Below, one piece after another: positions 9,352-17,880 of a stretch of DNA of 64,000 nucleotides. Position numbers and translations under genes: made by a program. Source of the stretch: VXYL01 sp963422285 (GTDB taxonomy: Bacteria > Pseudomonadota > Gammaproteobacteria > Pseudomonadales > Azotimanducaceae); the NCBI GenBank assembly GCA_963422285.2, contig CAXXJO010000002.1, forward strand, positions 992,001 to 1,056,000. Direction: 5' to 3'. The notes beneath the pieces are model-generated. The model had not been told where the DNA came from and searched no databases. It saw only the letters and a list, made by a program, of their open reading frames with translations. How positions within the stretch are numbered: position 1 is the first letter of the stretch; every line of letters begins with the position of its first letter.

Positions 9352-9561
9352 ACGACGGCGTGACCTGCCTAGCGGAACACGCCACTCTCAGCAGCAAGGT
9401 CGCCATCAAGGAGTAACTGCCCAACGAGTTCGCGGTGAGAGAGAGCGGGCTGATGCACCCTAAGTCCGCGGCGGACTTCGTGTGGGGCTTGAGCGCTTCC
9501 CGTAGGAAGCGCGGGACCTAATACAGCCACCTGGCGCGGCTGGTGGAGACCTTTAAGGCCC
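9352..9561 (+). pseudogene. Serine/threonine protein kinase N-lobe fragment
   Basis: The frame reads GVTCLAEHATLSSKVAIKE, stop, LPNEFAVRESG, HPKSAADF, WGLS and later ARLVETFKA. This is the N-lobe signature of bacterial Hanks-type kinases with the VAIKEYLPNEFAVR variant; the Tyr codon has become TAA, a second TAA follows, and the segment between WGLS and LVETF is scrambled. No C-lobe (HRD or DFG motif) follows, so only a short remnant is left. It lies between two other decaying genes in the same island. Confidence 0.6.
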
Positions 9562-9705
9562 CCCGTCGCGTTCAAGCCCTTTCGATCCCGTACGGGCTGC
9601 TCTGGCGCGTTGTGGCACCTCTCTTCATACTGCAGGTGTCCTGGGGCAGGGCTTGCCAGGGAATGTCGTCGAACACTTTGTGATACGTTGGCTGGGAACC
9701 ACGCC

Positions 9706-9939
9706 ATGGGGTGTCTAGATACGGAATGGATGAGGCTCTCCTATGAGTCGGACTACAGTGAGCCGAACGACACGTTTATGGACGTCTTCGAGGCCGTCCA
9801 TACGGCACCGGAAGACTTGCCGGCGCTCTGGCTGGACTACGGTTTCATGGCACGGGTTCGTGACGGCCGCCGTATCCGTGGGGACTTCCACCGGGCAATC
9901 GAGAATCTGGGGCTGCGCAAAGAACCGGCTGCCCCCTAG
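9706..9939 (+). CDS. Hypothetical 77-residue protein
   Basis: An acidic small protein (MGCLDTEWMRLSYESDY at the start, IENLGLRKEPAAP at the end) with no recognised domain. A second possible start is the ATG eight codons later. It is placed between pseudogenes, so it may itself be a remnant. No clear ribosome-binding site stands out. Confidence 0.35.
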   Translation: MGCLDTEWMRLSYESDYSEPNDTFMDVFEAVHTAPEDLPALWLDYGFMARVRDGRRIRGDFHRAIENLGLRKEPAAP

Positions 9940-10019
9940 TCGCGGCCTGTCGGAAAGAGCGTAGGACACAGCCCTCCAAGCCCACGCCGCCAGACAAGGA
10001 AACGCACCAAGAATCCGGC

Positions 10020-10591
10020 ATGGAGCTGCCGGCCGCCGACACGAACAGCACGGGATTGTCAGCCGACGCAAGCGAAGCCCCGGACCCGGACCGACAGATA
10101 GTGGAGTTGCTGTTGGCGCTGCCGGAAGACAAGCGGCAGCAGTTGGTCGAACGGACACTGCTCAGTGTCCAGCACATCGAGTTCTCCGGCCCCTACCCAC
10201 TCCCGCCGCCTTCGAGCACTCCAACGGAACCTTGCCGGATGCGGCGAACCGCATCATGCAGATGGCGTAGAAAGAGCAAAACATCCGTGCCCAGGTGCAA
10301 GCTGGCGCACTTCGCAACGAACGATTCAAGATCACCGGCTCGATTTCCGTCGGTCTCGGGCTGATCGCCGTGGCCGGGGTCGCGATTTGGCTGGGAAGCC
10401 CCTTGATCGCGCTGCCGCTGGGCCTTGGCGGGACGATTACCGTCATTCTTCGGCAAATACTCAATTTCCTCGACCGGACGAAATCCGCTCGCACGGGCTT
10501 CCAAGCCTCCTCCACGAGACTAGAAACGAGCCTGGACGCCGACCGGCGTCAATGCCGCCACAAAGCGCTTTGCCGCGCCCGTCGACGCTGA
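10020..10591 (+). pseudogene. DUF2335 predicted membrane protein, frameshifted and with in-frame stop
   Basis: The first frame gives an acidic N-terminus and EFSGPYPLPP, the SGPLPPP signature of DUF2335. Near 10205-10212 the homology moves into another frame (one base lost), continuing LPDAANRIMQMA, a TAG at 10268-10270 where Glu is expected in MAEKEQ, then KEQNIRAQ. The C-terminal part keeps the membrane pair (VGLGLIAVAGVAIWLG and LIALPLGLGGTITVI). Family members are short inner-membrane proteins of unknown role that are common in accessory regions. Lesions are as seen; family call from motif memory. Confidence 0.65.
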
Positions 10592-10594
10592 TAT

Positions 10595-10618
10595 GGTAGG
10601 TTCGTTCCAACCGATACC
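10595..10618. promoter_or_regulatory. Inverted repeat upstream of the diiron operon (possible operator)
   Basis: GGTAGGTT and AACCGATACC flank a 6 bp centre, giving an imperfect dyad of 24 bp that ends 36 bp before the ATG of the first operon gene. The position fits an operator for a dimeric regulator overlapping the promoter. No regulator gene is adjacent. A short RNA hairpin is the alternative. Confidence 0.4.
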
Positions 10619-10654
10619 TACTGCCCATTACAAGTTTCAAGGAGGGTCAACCTC

Positions 10655-11722
10655 ATGAGCGAAGCCGTGGATACCACTGGCGACAGCGAACTCGACCTTG
10701 GCTGGATGCAGCAGACGGGGCCGTGGCACACGAACGCTCCGCAGAGCAAGTACGGCCTGACGCTGGCCGACATCCAAGTCGGCGAATACGGCGATGCCCC
10801 GGCGCTAAGCGACAACATGACCGGCCGCCCGCGCGGGGCCGCGGCGCGACCCTCTTCGTATCGCATCGGCGGCTACGCGGTGCGCACCAAGAACGAGATA
10901 TGGCTGGACAACGCCTCGTTCCTCTACGAGGAGGCGCTGCAACGCCAGTGGAGTTCGGCCACGGACGTGCCCTGGCATACCATCGAACCGCTGCCTGACG
11001 ACATCGAGCAGGCCGAGTGCCAGATGGCCACCTTCCTCACCGAAGTGGAGTTCGTCGCTGGCGACGTGCCGGCGCGCTGGGTGTCGCTGACCACGCCGGA
11101 CTTCTTCGAGCCGCGCCAAGTGCTGCTCGCCCAGGTGATGGACGAGTCCCGCCACATGGACGTGTTCCGCAAGCGAGCGCTCGCCAACGGCGGCGGACTG
11201 ATGCAGGCCACCGGCGCTACCTCCGGCTTCGTCGGCAGCATCGACCTGTCCCGCGACTTCACCGAGATGTCCTCGCGCCTGCACATTTCCGGCGAAGGCG
11301 CCGTGCTCACCCTGTTCCGCATGGGCGAGCTGATGGCCCAGAACGAAGCCGAGAAGGTGATCTACCGGCTGTGCGCCCAGGACGAAGCCCGCCATGTGGC
11401 GTTCGGCGTGATGCACATGCGCTACATGGCGGAGACGGCCCCGGAGCGGCGCGAGGAGATCCACTGCTATCTGGACGAAGCCGAAGGCGGCCTCGTCGGT
11501 GCCGCCAACCCGGTAGGCCAGTTGACGCCCACCTCGGAATCCATGGCCATCATCCTAGGAGGCGGCAAGGAGCACTTCGACGACGGCATGAACAAGATCG
11601 TCGCCATCCGCCGCCGCCAGCTGCGCGAGTACAAGAAGCGGGTGATATCCGCCGGCTTCGGCGAGCGGTTCGAGAACGGCCGCTCCAGGGTGGACGACAT
11701 GATCGAGCAAGCGGCCGCATAG
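10655..11722 (+). CDS. Ferritin-like diiron protein (putative oxygenase catalytic subunit)
   Basis: 355 residues, with AAGGAGG upstream of the ATG. Two carboxylate-histidine motifs of the ribonucleotide-reductase R2/ferritin-like superfamily are intact: D163-E164-S-R-H167 in QVMDESRHMDVF and D243-E244-A-R-H247 in QDEARHVAFG. E118 or E121 in DDIEQAECQ and a Glu in the LFRMGELMAQNE helix could supply the remaining ligands. The DExRH pairs recall the alpha subunits of bacterial multicomponent monooxygenases, but the protein is shorter. It is the first gene of a five-gene operon with a ligand-less paralogue, two SCP2-like proteins and an FmdB zinc ribbon. Oxygen-activating chemistry is inferred; substrate unknown. 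No ferredoxin or reductase gene lies beside it. Confidence 0.75.
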   Translation: MSEAVDTTGDSELDLGWMQQTGPWHTNAPQSKYGLTLADIQVGEYGDAPALSDNMTGRPRGAAARPSSYRIGGYAVRTKNEIWLDNASFLYEEALQRQWSSATDVPWHTIEPLPDDIEQAECQMATFLTEVEFVAGDVPARWVSLTTPDFFEPRQVLLAQVMDESRHMDVFRKRALANGGGLMQATGATSGFVGSIDLSRDFTEMSSRLHISGEGAVLTLFRMGELMAQNEAEKVIYRLCAQDEARHVAFGVMHMRYMAETAPERREEIHCYLDEAEGGLVGAANPVGQLTPTSESMAIILGGGKEHFDDGMNKIVAIRRRQLREYKKRVISAGFGERFENGRSRVDDMIEQAAA

Positions 11723-11733
11723 GTCGGCACGGC

Positions 11734-12852
11734 ATGGCGAAGACGACCAAGAAGGCGACCGCGGCGAATGCCGCGCCCGAAAGCAAGGGCGACGCACCGG
11801 AGCCGACGGCGGAGGACGCGCCGCCCAAGTACGAGCCCAAGTACAACTGGATGAACAAGACCCGCCAATGGGGAGTGCGCATCCGCCCCGGCAAGGCCGG
11901 CTTGCGGCTCGGCGACCTGAACGCCGGCATCTACGGCGAGGTCCCCATGCACTGGCAAGACGAGAGCCGCAATCCCAGGGGAGCGGTGCCCCGTCGCGGC
12001 ATGCCGCCGGTGGGCTACGCCATCCGCGACAAGGCCGGGCTGTGGGCGGACTGCGCCGCCGACCTCTACGAGGAAGCCATCCAGCGCCGCTGGGCACCGG
12101 CCACGGACGTGCCCTGGGACTCCATCGAACCCCTGCCCGACGATGTGGAGCACGCCGTCTGCCAGCTCTGCACCGAGATCACGCAGTACGCCAACGTGGA
12201 CATCGAGACCATCACCGGCTGGCAGCATCGGATGTCCTACGGCTACCACGAGGTGAAGCAGTTCCTGGCAACTGCCAGCTTCGACGCCGCCCGCCACTAC
12301 GAGTGCTTCCGCAAGCGCGCGCTGGTCAACGGCGGCGGGCTGGGGCTGGAAGGCCCGGGACAGGTGAACCGCATGATCCTGGAAAGCCGCGGCGGCTGGA
12401 CCGAAGCCGTCGTCTACCTGCTGCTGCTGCGGGGCGTGTTCACCATGACGCTCTACAAGTACCTCGAACGCTACGCCCACAACGACGCCGAGCGGTTCAT
12501 CTACGGCCACGCGCTGGCTGACAAGGCGCGCCATGTCAGCTACGGCCTGGAACATCTTCGCTTCGCCATCGCCCACCTCGAGGACCAGCGCCAAGTGGTG
12601 GCGACGCTGCTGGCCATCGGCGATGTCGGCTTGGCCCGAGACCTGCGCGATCCGGTACTCAAGGAAGCGCTGGCTATCGTCTTCGGCGGCGGCGTCGCCG
12701 GTGCGCGACGTACAGGCATGGCGGTCTTCAACGACCTGATGCGCGACTTTCTCGATACCCACTTCGCGCTCTGCCACTGGCTGGACGTGCCGCGCAACCC
12801 CGCCGCCCTGCCGCCGCCGCTGAGCGAATACGTGGCTGCGGAGGCGGCGTAG
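11734..12852 (+). CDS. Ferritin-like paralogue lacking metal-ligand glutamates (putative non-catalytic partner)
   Basis: 372 residues, starting 12 bp after the diiron gene. It aligns with that protein through most of its length: YEEA(L/I)QR(Q/R)W, ATDVPW, IEPLPDD(I/V)E, (E/D)xFRKRAL, NGGGL. At the two metal motifs the Glu is replaced: FDAARH (D184-A185-A-R-H188) for MDESRH, and ADKARH (D263-K264-A-R-H267) for QDEARH. A diiron centre is therefore unlikely. The N-terminus adds a Lys/Ala/Pro-rich linker of about 35 residues. In bacterial multicomponent monooxygenases the beta subunit is likewise a metal-free paralogue of alpha, so a heteromeric complex is the natural reading. That role is inference. 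Confidence 0.7.
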   Translation: MAKTTKKATAANAAPESKGDAPEPTAEDAPPKYEPKYNWMNKTRQWGVRIRPGKAGLRLGDLNAGIYGEVPMHWQDESRNPRGAVPRRGMPPVGYAIRDKAGLWADCAADLYEEAIQRRWAPATDVPWDSIEPLPDDVEHAVCQLCTEITQYANVDIETITGWQHRMSYGYHEVKQFLATASFDAARHYECFRKRALVNGGGLGLEGPGQVNRMILESRGGWTEAVVYLLLLRGVFTMTLYKYLERYAHNDAERFIYGHALADKARHVSYGLEHLRFAIAHLEDQRQVVATLLAIGDVGLARDLRDPVLKEALAIVFGGGVAGARRTGMAVFNDLMRDFLDTHFALCHWLDVPRNPAALPPPLSEYVAAEAA

Positions 12853-13308
12853 ATGCCGAGCCAAGCGAATGCTTCGGCCCGGTTTCCGTCCGTGCGCTGG
12901 TTCGACGAGGTGCGCCGCGTCTTCAATGGCGACGAGCGCTACCGCGGCGCGGGCGGTGGCCAGTGCAACTGCTTGGCAGCCATGAAGATCGGCGACGAAG
13001 TGTTCGTGCTCACCTTCGAGGGCGTCGAATGTTCCCGCGCCGTGGCAGCCGACGAAGCAGCCCTGGACGATGTGGACTTCTACCTGGACATGGCGCCTGT
13101 CGACTGGCGGGAGATGGTCGCCAACATCAAGGCCAACGGCGGCGCCGACCTGCACCATACCCTGAACACCCTGGACCTGGGCCGGGAAGAAGGCCTCGCC
13201 ACTTCGCACCACGGCGATCAGTACCGCGAGGATCTGTTCTTCCGCTACAACCAGACCTTGCAGTTCTTCTTCGACGCTTCGGCGCGCATCAAAACCGAGT
13301 TCGCCTGA
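12853..13308 (+). CDS. SCP2-like small protein A of the diiron operon
   Basis: 151 residues; the ATG directly abuts the stop of the preceding gene. The pattern (PSVRWFDEVRRVFNGDERY, then GDEVFVLTFEGVEC, then FYLDMAPVDWREMVANI) looks like the SCP2 sterol-carrier fold found in small regulatory or lipid-binding proteins. The segment around MAPVDW and the FRYNQTLQFFFDASARI tail are shared with the next gene. No signal peptide or membrane segment. A role as effector or gamma-type subunit of the diiron complex is inferred from position only. Confidence 0.5.
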   Translation: MPSQANASARFPSVRWFDEVRRVFNGDERYRGAGGGQCNCLAAMKIGDEVFVLTFEGVECSRAVAADEAALDDVDFYLDMAPVDWREMVANIKANGGADLHHTLNTLDLGREEGLATSHHGDQYREDLFFRYNQTLQFFFDASARIKTEFA

Positions 13309-13321
13309 AAGGAGCGGTTTC

Positions 13322-13735
13322 ATGGCACAATTGGATTGGCTCGCCGGGGCGAGCGTCGCGCTCAACGAAGACCCGGCGTTTCGCAAGCTCGGCTCCACGG
13401 ACTTGGTACTGGGCTTGAAAGCAGGCCGCGTCGCGCGCATTGTCACTTTCGAGGCATTCCGCATCGCAAATGTGGAAGAAGCGGACGACGCCGCGCTGCG
13501 GGACTGCGAGCTGGTGATCGAAATGGCGCCTCGGGAATGGACCAGCTACCTGCGCCGCCGCGCCAAGGGCGCCGGCCCCACCCTGCTCGCCTTGGACTTG
13601 GATCGCCGCATCGTTCGCGCACCCGATCCCTTGAGCAGGCTCAAGTTCGAGCGCTACCACCTGTCGCTGCAGGCGCTGGCGGATCGGGGCGCACAGGACG
13701 TAGCGCAGCCGCGCATGGCTCTGGCGGCTTCCTGA
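13322..13735 (+). CDS. SCP2-like small protein B of the diiron operon
   Basis: 137 residues with AAGGAG in front of the ATG, 13 bp after the previous gene. It carries LVIEMAPREWTSYLRRRAKG followed by TLLALDLD, matching YLDMAPVDWREMVANIKANG and TLNTLDL of its neighbour, and ends with a comparable FERYHLSLQALADRG helix. The two are diverged tandem duplicates. Function unknown; the operon context points to a joint role with the ferritin-like pair. Confidence 0.5.
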   Translation: MAQLDWLAGASVALNEDPAFRKLGSTDLVLGLKAGRVARIVTFEAFRIANVEEADDAALRDCELVIEMAPREWTSYLRRRAKGAGPTLLALDLDRRIVRAPDPLSRLKFERYHLSLQALADRGAQDVAQPRMALAAS

Positions 13736-13753
13736 CGCCGCTGGAAACAGGCG

Positions 13754-14038
13754 GTGCCGCTCTACGAGTACCGCTGCCCTGCCTGCGGTACGACCACAGG
13801 CCGCCTCGCGTCGCTGCGCAGCATCCCGAAGCAAGTGCAATGCGAACGCTGCGACACCGTCGCGACGCGCATTCTGTCGCGTCCCTCCGTGCATCTCTCG
13901 AAGCGCTCCAAGGCGGGGCGACTGGATCCCAAGTACGATCGGATGGTCGATCAAGCCATGCGCAACACCGCCGGTGCGGACCCCGACCGGCTCGTCGACC
14001 GACGCGGCGACATCGCCAAGGGACGGCCCGACGACTGA
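13754..14038 (+). CDS. FmdB-type zinc ribbon protein
   Basis: 94 residues starting at GTG (13754) with MPLYEYRCPACGTTTG, the classic FmdB N-terminus, and a second pair in VQCERCDTVATRILS, so four Cys can hold one zinc. The C-terminal half is basic and acidic with no further motif. FmdB-like proteins are small putative regulators; here it is the last gene of the diiron operon, 18 bp after the second SCP2-like gene. Accessory or assembly function is inferred. Confidence 0.75.
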   Translation: MPLYEYRCPACGTTTGRLASLRSIPKQVQCERCDTVATRILSRPSVHLSKRSKAGRLDPKYDRMVDQAMRNTAGADPDRLVDRRGDIAKGRPDD

Positions 14039-14235
14039 AGACGACTGAAAAGGCAGGGCACATTACATGACATTCGGCCCTGAAACAGGGAAGCGGGGAA
14101 CCAGACGATCCCTGCCCTTGCCCACTCCGCCCTCCGAGAGACCGCTGGCGAGACTTCGGGCGGCTCTTTGAAGTTCGCCAACCACGATCTGCCCGCGCGT
14201 CTACGGACTTTCGGGTCGCGGCAGATGATTCCGGC

Positions 14236-15610
14236 GTGGTGATCGAGCACTGGTTCGCGGTGGCGCTGTTCCTAGCCTACACCGGCTGCTCGTGGTCAAC
14301 GCCCGCGCCGGGCTGCGCGGCGGCAAGAGCGCGGCTGGCTTCCTGGTGGGTGGTGGCAGCATGGACGGTGCCTTGGTGGGCGTTTCGTCCTGCGCCGGCT
14401 TCGCCAACACCAACAGCTATCTCGACCTCGCTGGCAAGAGCTGCGATTACGGGCGCCGTGGCTGACCATGGCGGGGCTGATGGTGCTGCTTGGCTGTCTC
14501 CTGGCACCCTGGCGGCACCGCGCAGGAGGCGCTTCGCCGCCGCCTGGGGCTCGCTCGCGGTGCCGGACTTCCTGGCCGGCCATGCACTGCGCCAGCCAGC
14601 GAATGCACGTTCGCCAGTCTGCTGTACCTAGTGGCGGTGTTCAAGGGCGCTGGCAACCTGTTGCAGGTATTTCTCGGCATCGGGGGTGACGCTGGCGCTG
14701 ATCGGCGCCTACACGTCGGTAGGGGGCTTCGTATCCGTGGTGCAGGGCGCGTTGATGCTGTTCTACTTCGTGACTTCCGCAGCCGGCGGTGTCGCCGCCG
14801 TCGTCGAACTGCGGAATCGACCGGCCTCGGCGCATCTGTTCCACCTCGACGCCGGCATCCCTTTCGTGGTGCTGCTGGGCATCGCCTTGGCCGGATCGCT
14901 GAAGCTGACGGTGGATCCGCGCCAAGTGACGCGCCGCTACGGCCTGCGCGACGAACACAGCATACGGGTGGGCATCCTCGTCATTCACAGTTCTGCCTGT
15001 TCCCCTTGGCCTCTACGCGCACTTCCTGCTTGATGGCGTCCGATACCGACCTCGTGGAGCCCACCCTGGCACGCGATACGACCGTGTTCCCGCCCCTGGT
15101 GGGCGCTTCATCGCCATCCTGGCGGCGATGTCGTCGCTGGACAGCGTGCTGCTGGTGGCGGCGTCGGTGACGGCCCGGGACCTGATCGGGCGTTGGCGAA
15201 GCCCGGCTGGCCCCGGCGAGCCCGACCGCGTAGTGCGCTGGACCCGCTTGGGCGTGTTCGCCTTCGCCGGGCTGGCCGCCGCCATCGCCCTGAATCCGCC
15301 GGGCGGCATCGTCGAATGGACGATCTTCTCCGGCAGCCTGTTCGCGGTCTGCTTCGTGCCCACCATCCTGCTGCGGCTTGGGGGTAACGAGACGGCAGCG
15401 CTGGCCGCGTTCGCGGCCGGAATCGCCGTGTTGTGCGGCTGGCTGGCGGCGGGTCTCGACGAGGTCGTCCACGAAGTCTTCCCAGCGCTGTTTGCGTCCG
15501 TCGCCGCGCATATGGCCATCTCGCTGAGCGGAGATGTCGCTGCCGATCCCGCCCAAGCCGATTCCCAGGTGCGACATTGCTTTGATTGCGAAGCCGCCCC
15601 TGACGCTTGA
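14236..15610 (+). pseudogene. Sodium:solute symporter family protein, multiply frameshifted
   Basis: Three frames must be joined. An N-terminal piece reads EHWFAVALFLAYTG and, in another frame, AGFLVGGGSMDGALVGVS and FANTNSYLDLAG. The middle piece from 14686 reads LIGAYTSVGGFVSVVQGALM and FVVLLGIALAGSLKL. The C-terminal piece from 15128 reads ILAAMSSLDSVLLVAASVTARDL, the hallmark of the SSF family, then membrane helices. Stops and frame changes occur around 14280-14470, 14690 and 15030-15130, and the C-terminal helices are incomplete. No intact transporter can be made. Confidence 0.8.
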
Positions 15611-15820
15611 TGACGGCAAACCGGTTTCTCGCCGCTGGTCCCAATACCTCGCCCCGCACCGCCGGGATTTCGCGGCAAACGAAATCCCGCCTTGCACTCG
15701 ATGCCGCGCACATGGTTATCTCGCGCTGTGGAAAGATCGTTGCCGACAGGGAGCGACTGCCTCTGGCGCGGTCGATCCACCGTGCAATGTTGCTTCGATG
15801 AGCATGGATGGGGGGTCCCC

Positions 15821-16186
15821 ATGAGAATCATCACAGCGCTCTTGTTGGGCATCGTCGTGTTGTTCACCGGAGCGTCTTCCGCTGGCGCCGCCGCAGGCGG
15901 CGCGTCTCCAGGAGGCGGTGGCTTCACCTGGGGAGTGGGCATAGGCGGCAACTGCCGAGACGTGGTGGACAAGATCAAGCGCAACTGGATGGATGTGCGC
16001 AGCGTCATCGCGCCGAAGTCGAAGACCATGCGTCCGCGCTCGCGGGACTTCTACTGCGTCTCGCCCTATTATGCCCAGAGCGCGATGCCCAAGCCGGTGG
16101 CCTCGCTTTCCGGGCTCAAGTGCTTCGACCTGGAAGGCAAGGGCTTCTGCTGCGACGCCCGACTGGAGCGGTGCGCGACGATGTAG
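15821..16186 (+). CDS. Small secreted Cys-containing protein, unknown
   Basis: 121 residues. The ATG at 15821 follows GGGGGT and opens a clear signal peptide (MRIITALLLGIVVLFTGASS, cleavage near AGAAA). The mature part begins with a Gly-rich stretch and has six Cys, including CRDVVDKIKRN, FYCVSPYY and KGFCCDARLERC. Export to the periplasm or cell surface is likely; function is not recognised. It lies just before the CoA-transferase gene with a gap of about 90 bp. Confidence 0.6.
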   Translation: MRIITALLLGIVVLFTGASSAGAAAGGASPGGGGFTWGVGIGGNCRDVVDKIKRNWMDVRSVIAPKSKTMRPRSRDFYCVSPYYAQSAMPKPVASLSGLKCFDLEGKGFCCDARLERCATM

Positions 16187-16274
16187 AGCGCATAGGGAAG
16201 AACCTGCCTATCGCCTAGGCGACCGTTGCGAGTCGCTTGGGGTGGCCGTTTGCCTTTGAGCCAAGGAGTCCGCC

Positions 16275-17471
16275 ATGCCAGGACCGTTCGACGGCATAAG
16301 AATCGTCGATTTCACCACCATGATCGCCGGTCCCTACGGCACCATGATCCTCGCCGATCAGGGCGCGGACGTGATCAAGGTCGAAGCGCCGTTGCGCAGC
16401 GACCATGTCCGTCGCGCTGGCTACGGGCAACGCCATTTCTCGGCGGCGTTCGTCAACAACAACCGCAACAAGCGCTCCATCTCGGTAGATGCCAAGAACC
16501 CCGCCGGGCGACAGATCGTCCTCGACTTGGCGTGCAATGCGGACGTCTTCGTACAGAACTTCCGGCCCGGGGTCATGGCCCGCTTGGGGCTGGACTACGA
16601 CGATCTCCGCGCCGTCAAGCGGGACATCGTCTATGTCTCCATGAGCGGCTGGGGCGAAAACGGCCCCTTCGCCCACAAGCCGGTCTACGACCCTATCATC
16701 CAGGCGCTCTCCGGTCTCGCCACCGTTCAGGGCGGTTCGGACCACGCCCGCCCCCGCCTAGTGCGCACCATCCTGCCGGACAAGCTCACCGGCATCACCG
16801 CGGCGCAAGCGGTCTCGGCGGCGCTGTTCGCACGCGAACGCACTGGCGTCGGCCAGCATGTGCGGCTGTCCATGCTCGATGCGGTCGTGGCGTTCCTGTG
16901 GTCCTCGGACATGGGCGGCCAGACCTTCGTGGGCAAGGAGGTGGATGTCGCCCAGGCAGCCACCTTCATCGATCTCATCTATGAAACGGCCAGCGGCCAC
17001 ATCAGCGTCTCGGTGATGAACAACGACCAGTGGCGCGGCCTGTGCCACGCGGTGGGCCACCCGGAGTGGCTGGACGACGAACGCTTCAAGACCCCGGCCG
17101 GCCGCGACCGCTACGCCAACGAACGCCTGGAACTCACCCAGCAGGCGCTGCTGGCGAAACCGGACGAAGAGTGGCTGACGATCCTGGAAGATGCCGGCGT
17201 ACCCTGCGCCCCGGTGCTGACCCGCAGCGAGATGGTGCGCCATGCCCAGGTGCAGGCCAGCGGCATCGTGATCGAAACCGACCACCCCCACGCCGGCCGC
17301 CTGCGCCAAGCCCGCAACGCGGCGCGCTTCGAGGCCACGGTGCCGGAAATTCGCCTTGGCGCTCCCCACCTCGGCGAGCACACCACAACCATCCTGCAAG
17401 AACTGGGCTACGACCAAGAACGGCAGGCGGCGCTGCTGCGAGAAGGCATTATCAGTACGCCGGACGGATAG
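16275..17471 (+). CDS. CaiB/BaiF family (class III) CoA transferase
   Basis: 398 residues with AAGGAG before the ATG. It follows the family from DGIRIVDFTTMIAGPYGTMI and LADQGADVIKVEAP through LSMLDAVVAFLW, where the Asp is the expected acyl-intermediate residue, to a C-terminal VPEIRLGAPHLGEHT. These enzymes move CoA between carboxylic acids, for example carnitine, formate/oxalate or bile-acid type substrates. Nothing adjacent identifies the substrate. Upstream is a secreted protein and downstream no catabolic partner. Confidence 0.88.
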   Translation: MPGPFDGIRIVDFTTMIAGPYGTMILADQGADVIKVEAPLRSDHVRRAGYGQRHFSAAFVNNNRNKRSISVDAKNPAGRQIVLDLACNADVFVQNFRPGVMARLGLDYDDLRAVKRDIVYVSMSGWGENGPFAHKPVYDPIIQALSGLATVQGGSDHARPRLVRTILPDKLTGITAAQAVSAALFARERTGVGQHVRLSMLDAVVAFLWSSDMGGQTFVGKEVDVAQAATFIDLIYETASGHISVSVMNNDQWRGLCHAVGHPEWLDDERFKTPAGRDRYANERLELTQQALLAKPDEEWLTILEDAGVPCAPVLTRSEMVRHAQVQASGIVIETDHPHAGRLRQARNAARFEATVPEIRLGAPHLGEHTTTILQELGYDQERQAALLREGIISTPDG

Positions 17472-17880
17472 CGGGCGCATCGGTTGCGGCCCACGCCAGC
17501 GCTGCCGCCATCCCTTGGCGCCTTGAGGCGTGCGGTCGCCGGAGTGCAGGGAGTGGACGAGCTTTACGACTTTGGAATGATCCCGGCCGCGCCCACGCAT
17601 GGGGTTGAAACGCACCCGCAGGTTCGATGGGCCCCGAGCCAGACTCGTGTTCTCCCATTGCAATCGCGTGGACAATCGGGGCAGCGTTCTTCCTCTGGCG
17701 AGCCGTCTCGTTCGTGCTGGTCGGCAACAGGTTCGTAGCTGTGGTGTTCGGAGCACCGCCCATCCTGCCATTGCCATACCAGTGGTTGTTCGCATGGCGA
17801 AAGAAGCCTGAGCGATTGACGGCGACATGGCGTACGCTTCAACTCAGTGTGTCGCCATTGCTGTAGCCGGGGATGAAGCA
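17472..17880. other. Intergenic segment of about 400 bp
   Basis: No firmly supported gene. One short open frame at 17627-17866 could make a 79-residue product with two hydrophobic stretches (IAWTIGAAFFLWRAVSFVLV and AVVFGAPPILPLP), but it lacks a clear ribosome-binding site and other frames are also open, so it is not called. Confidence 0.4.

Noticed and set aside
7841..10270. Two TAG codons in otherwise open genes, read as possible amber recoding
   Set aside because: Both genes also have frameshifts, and TAG is the normal stop of healthy genes here such as rpoB and the sulfotransferase gene.
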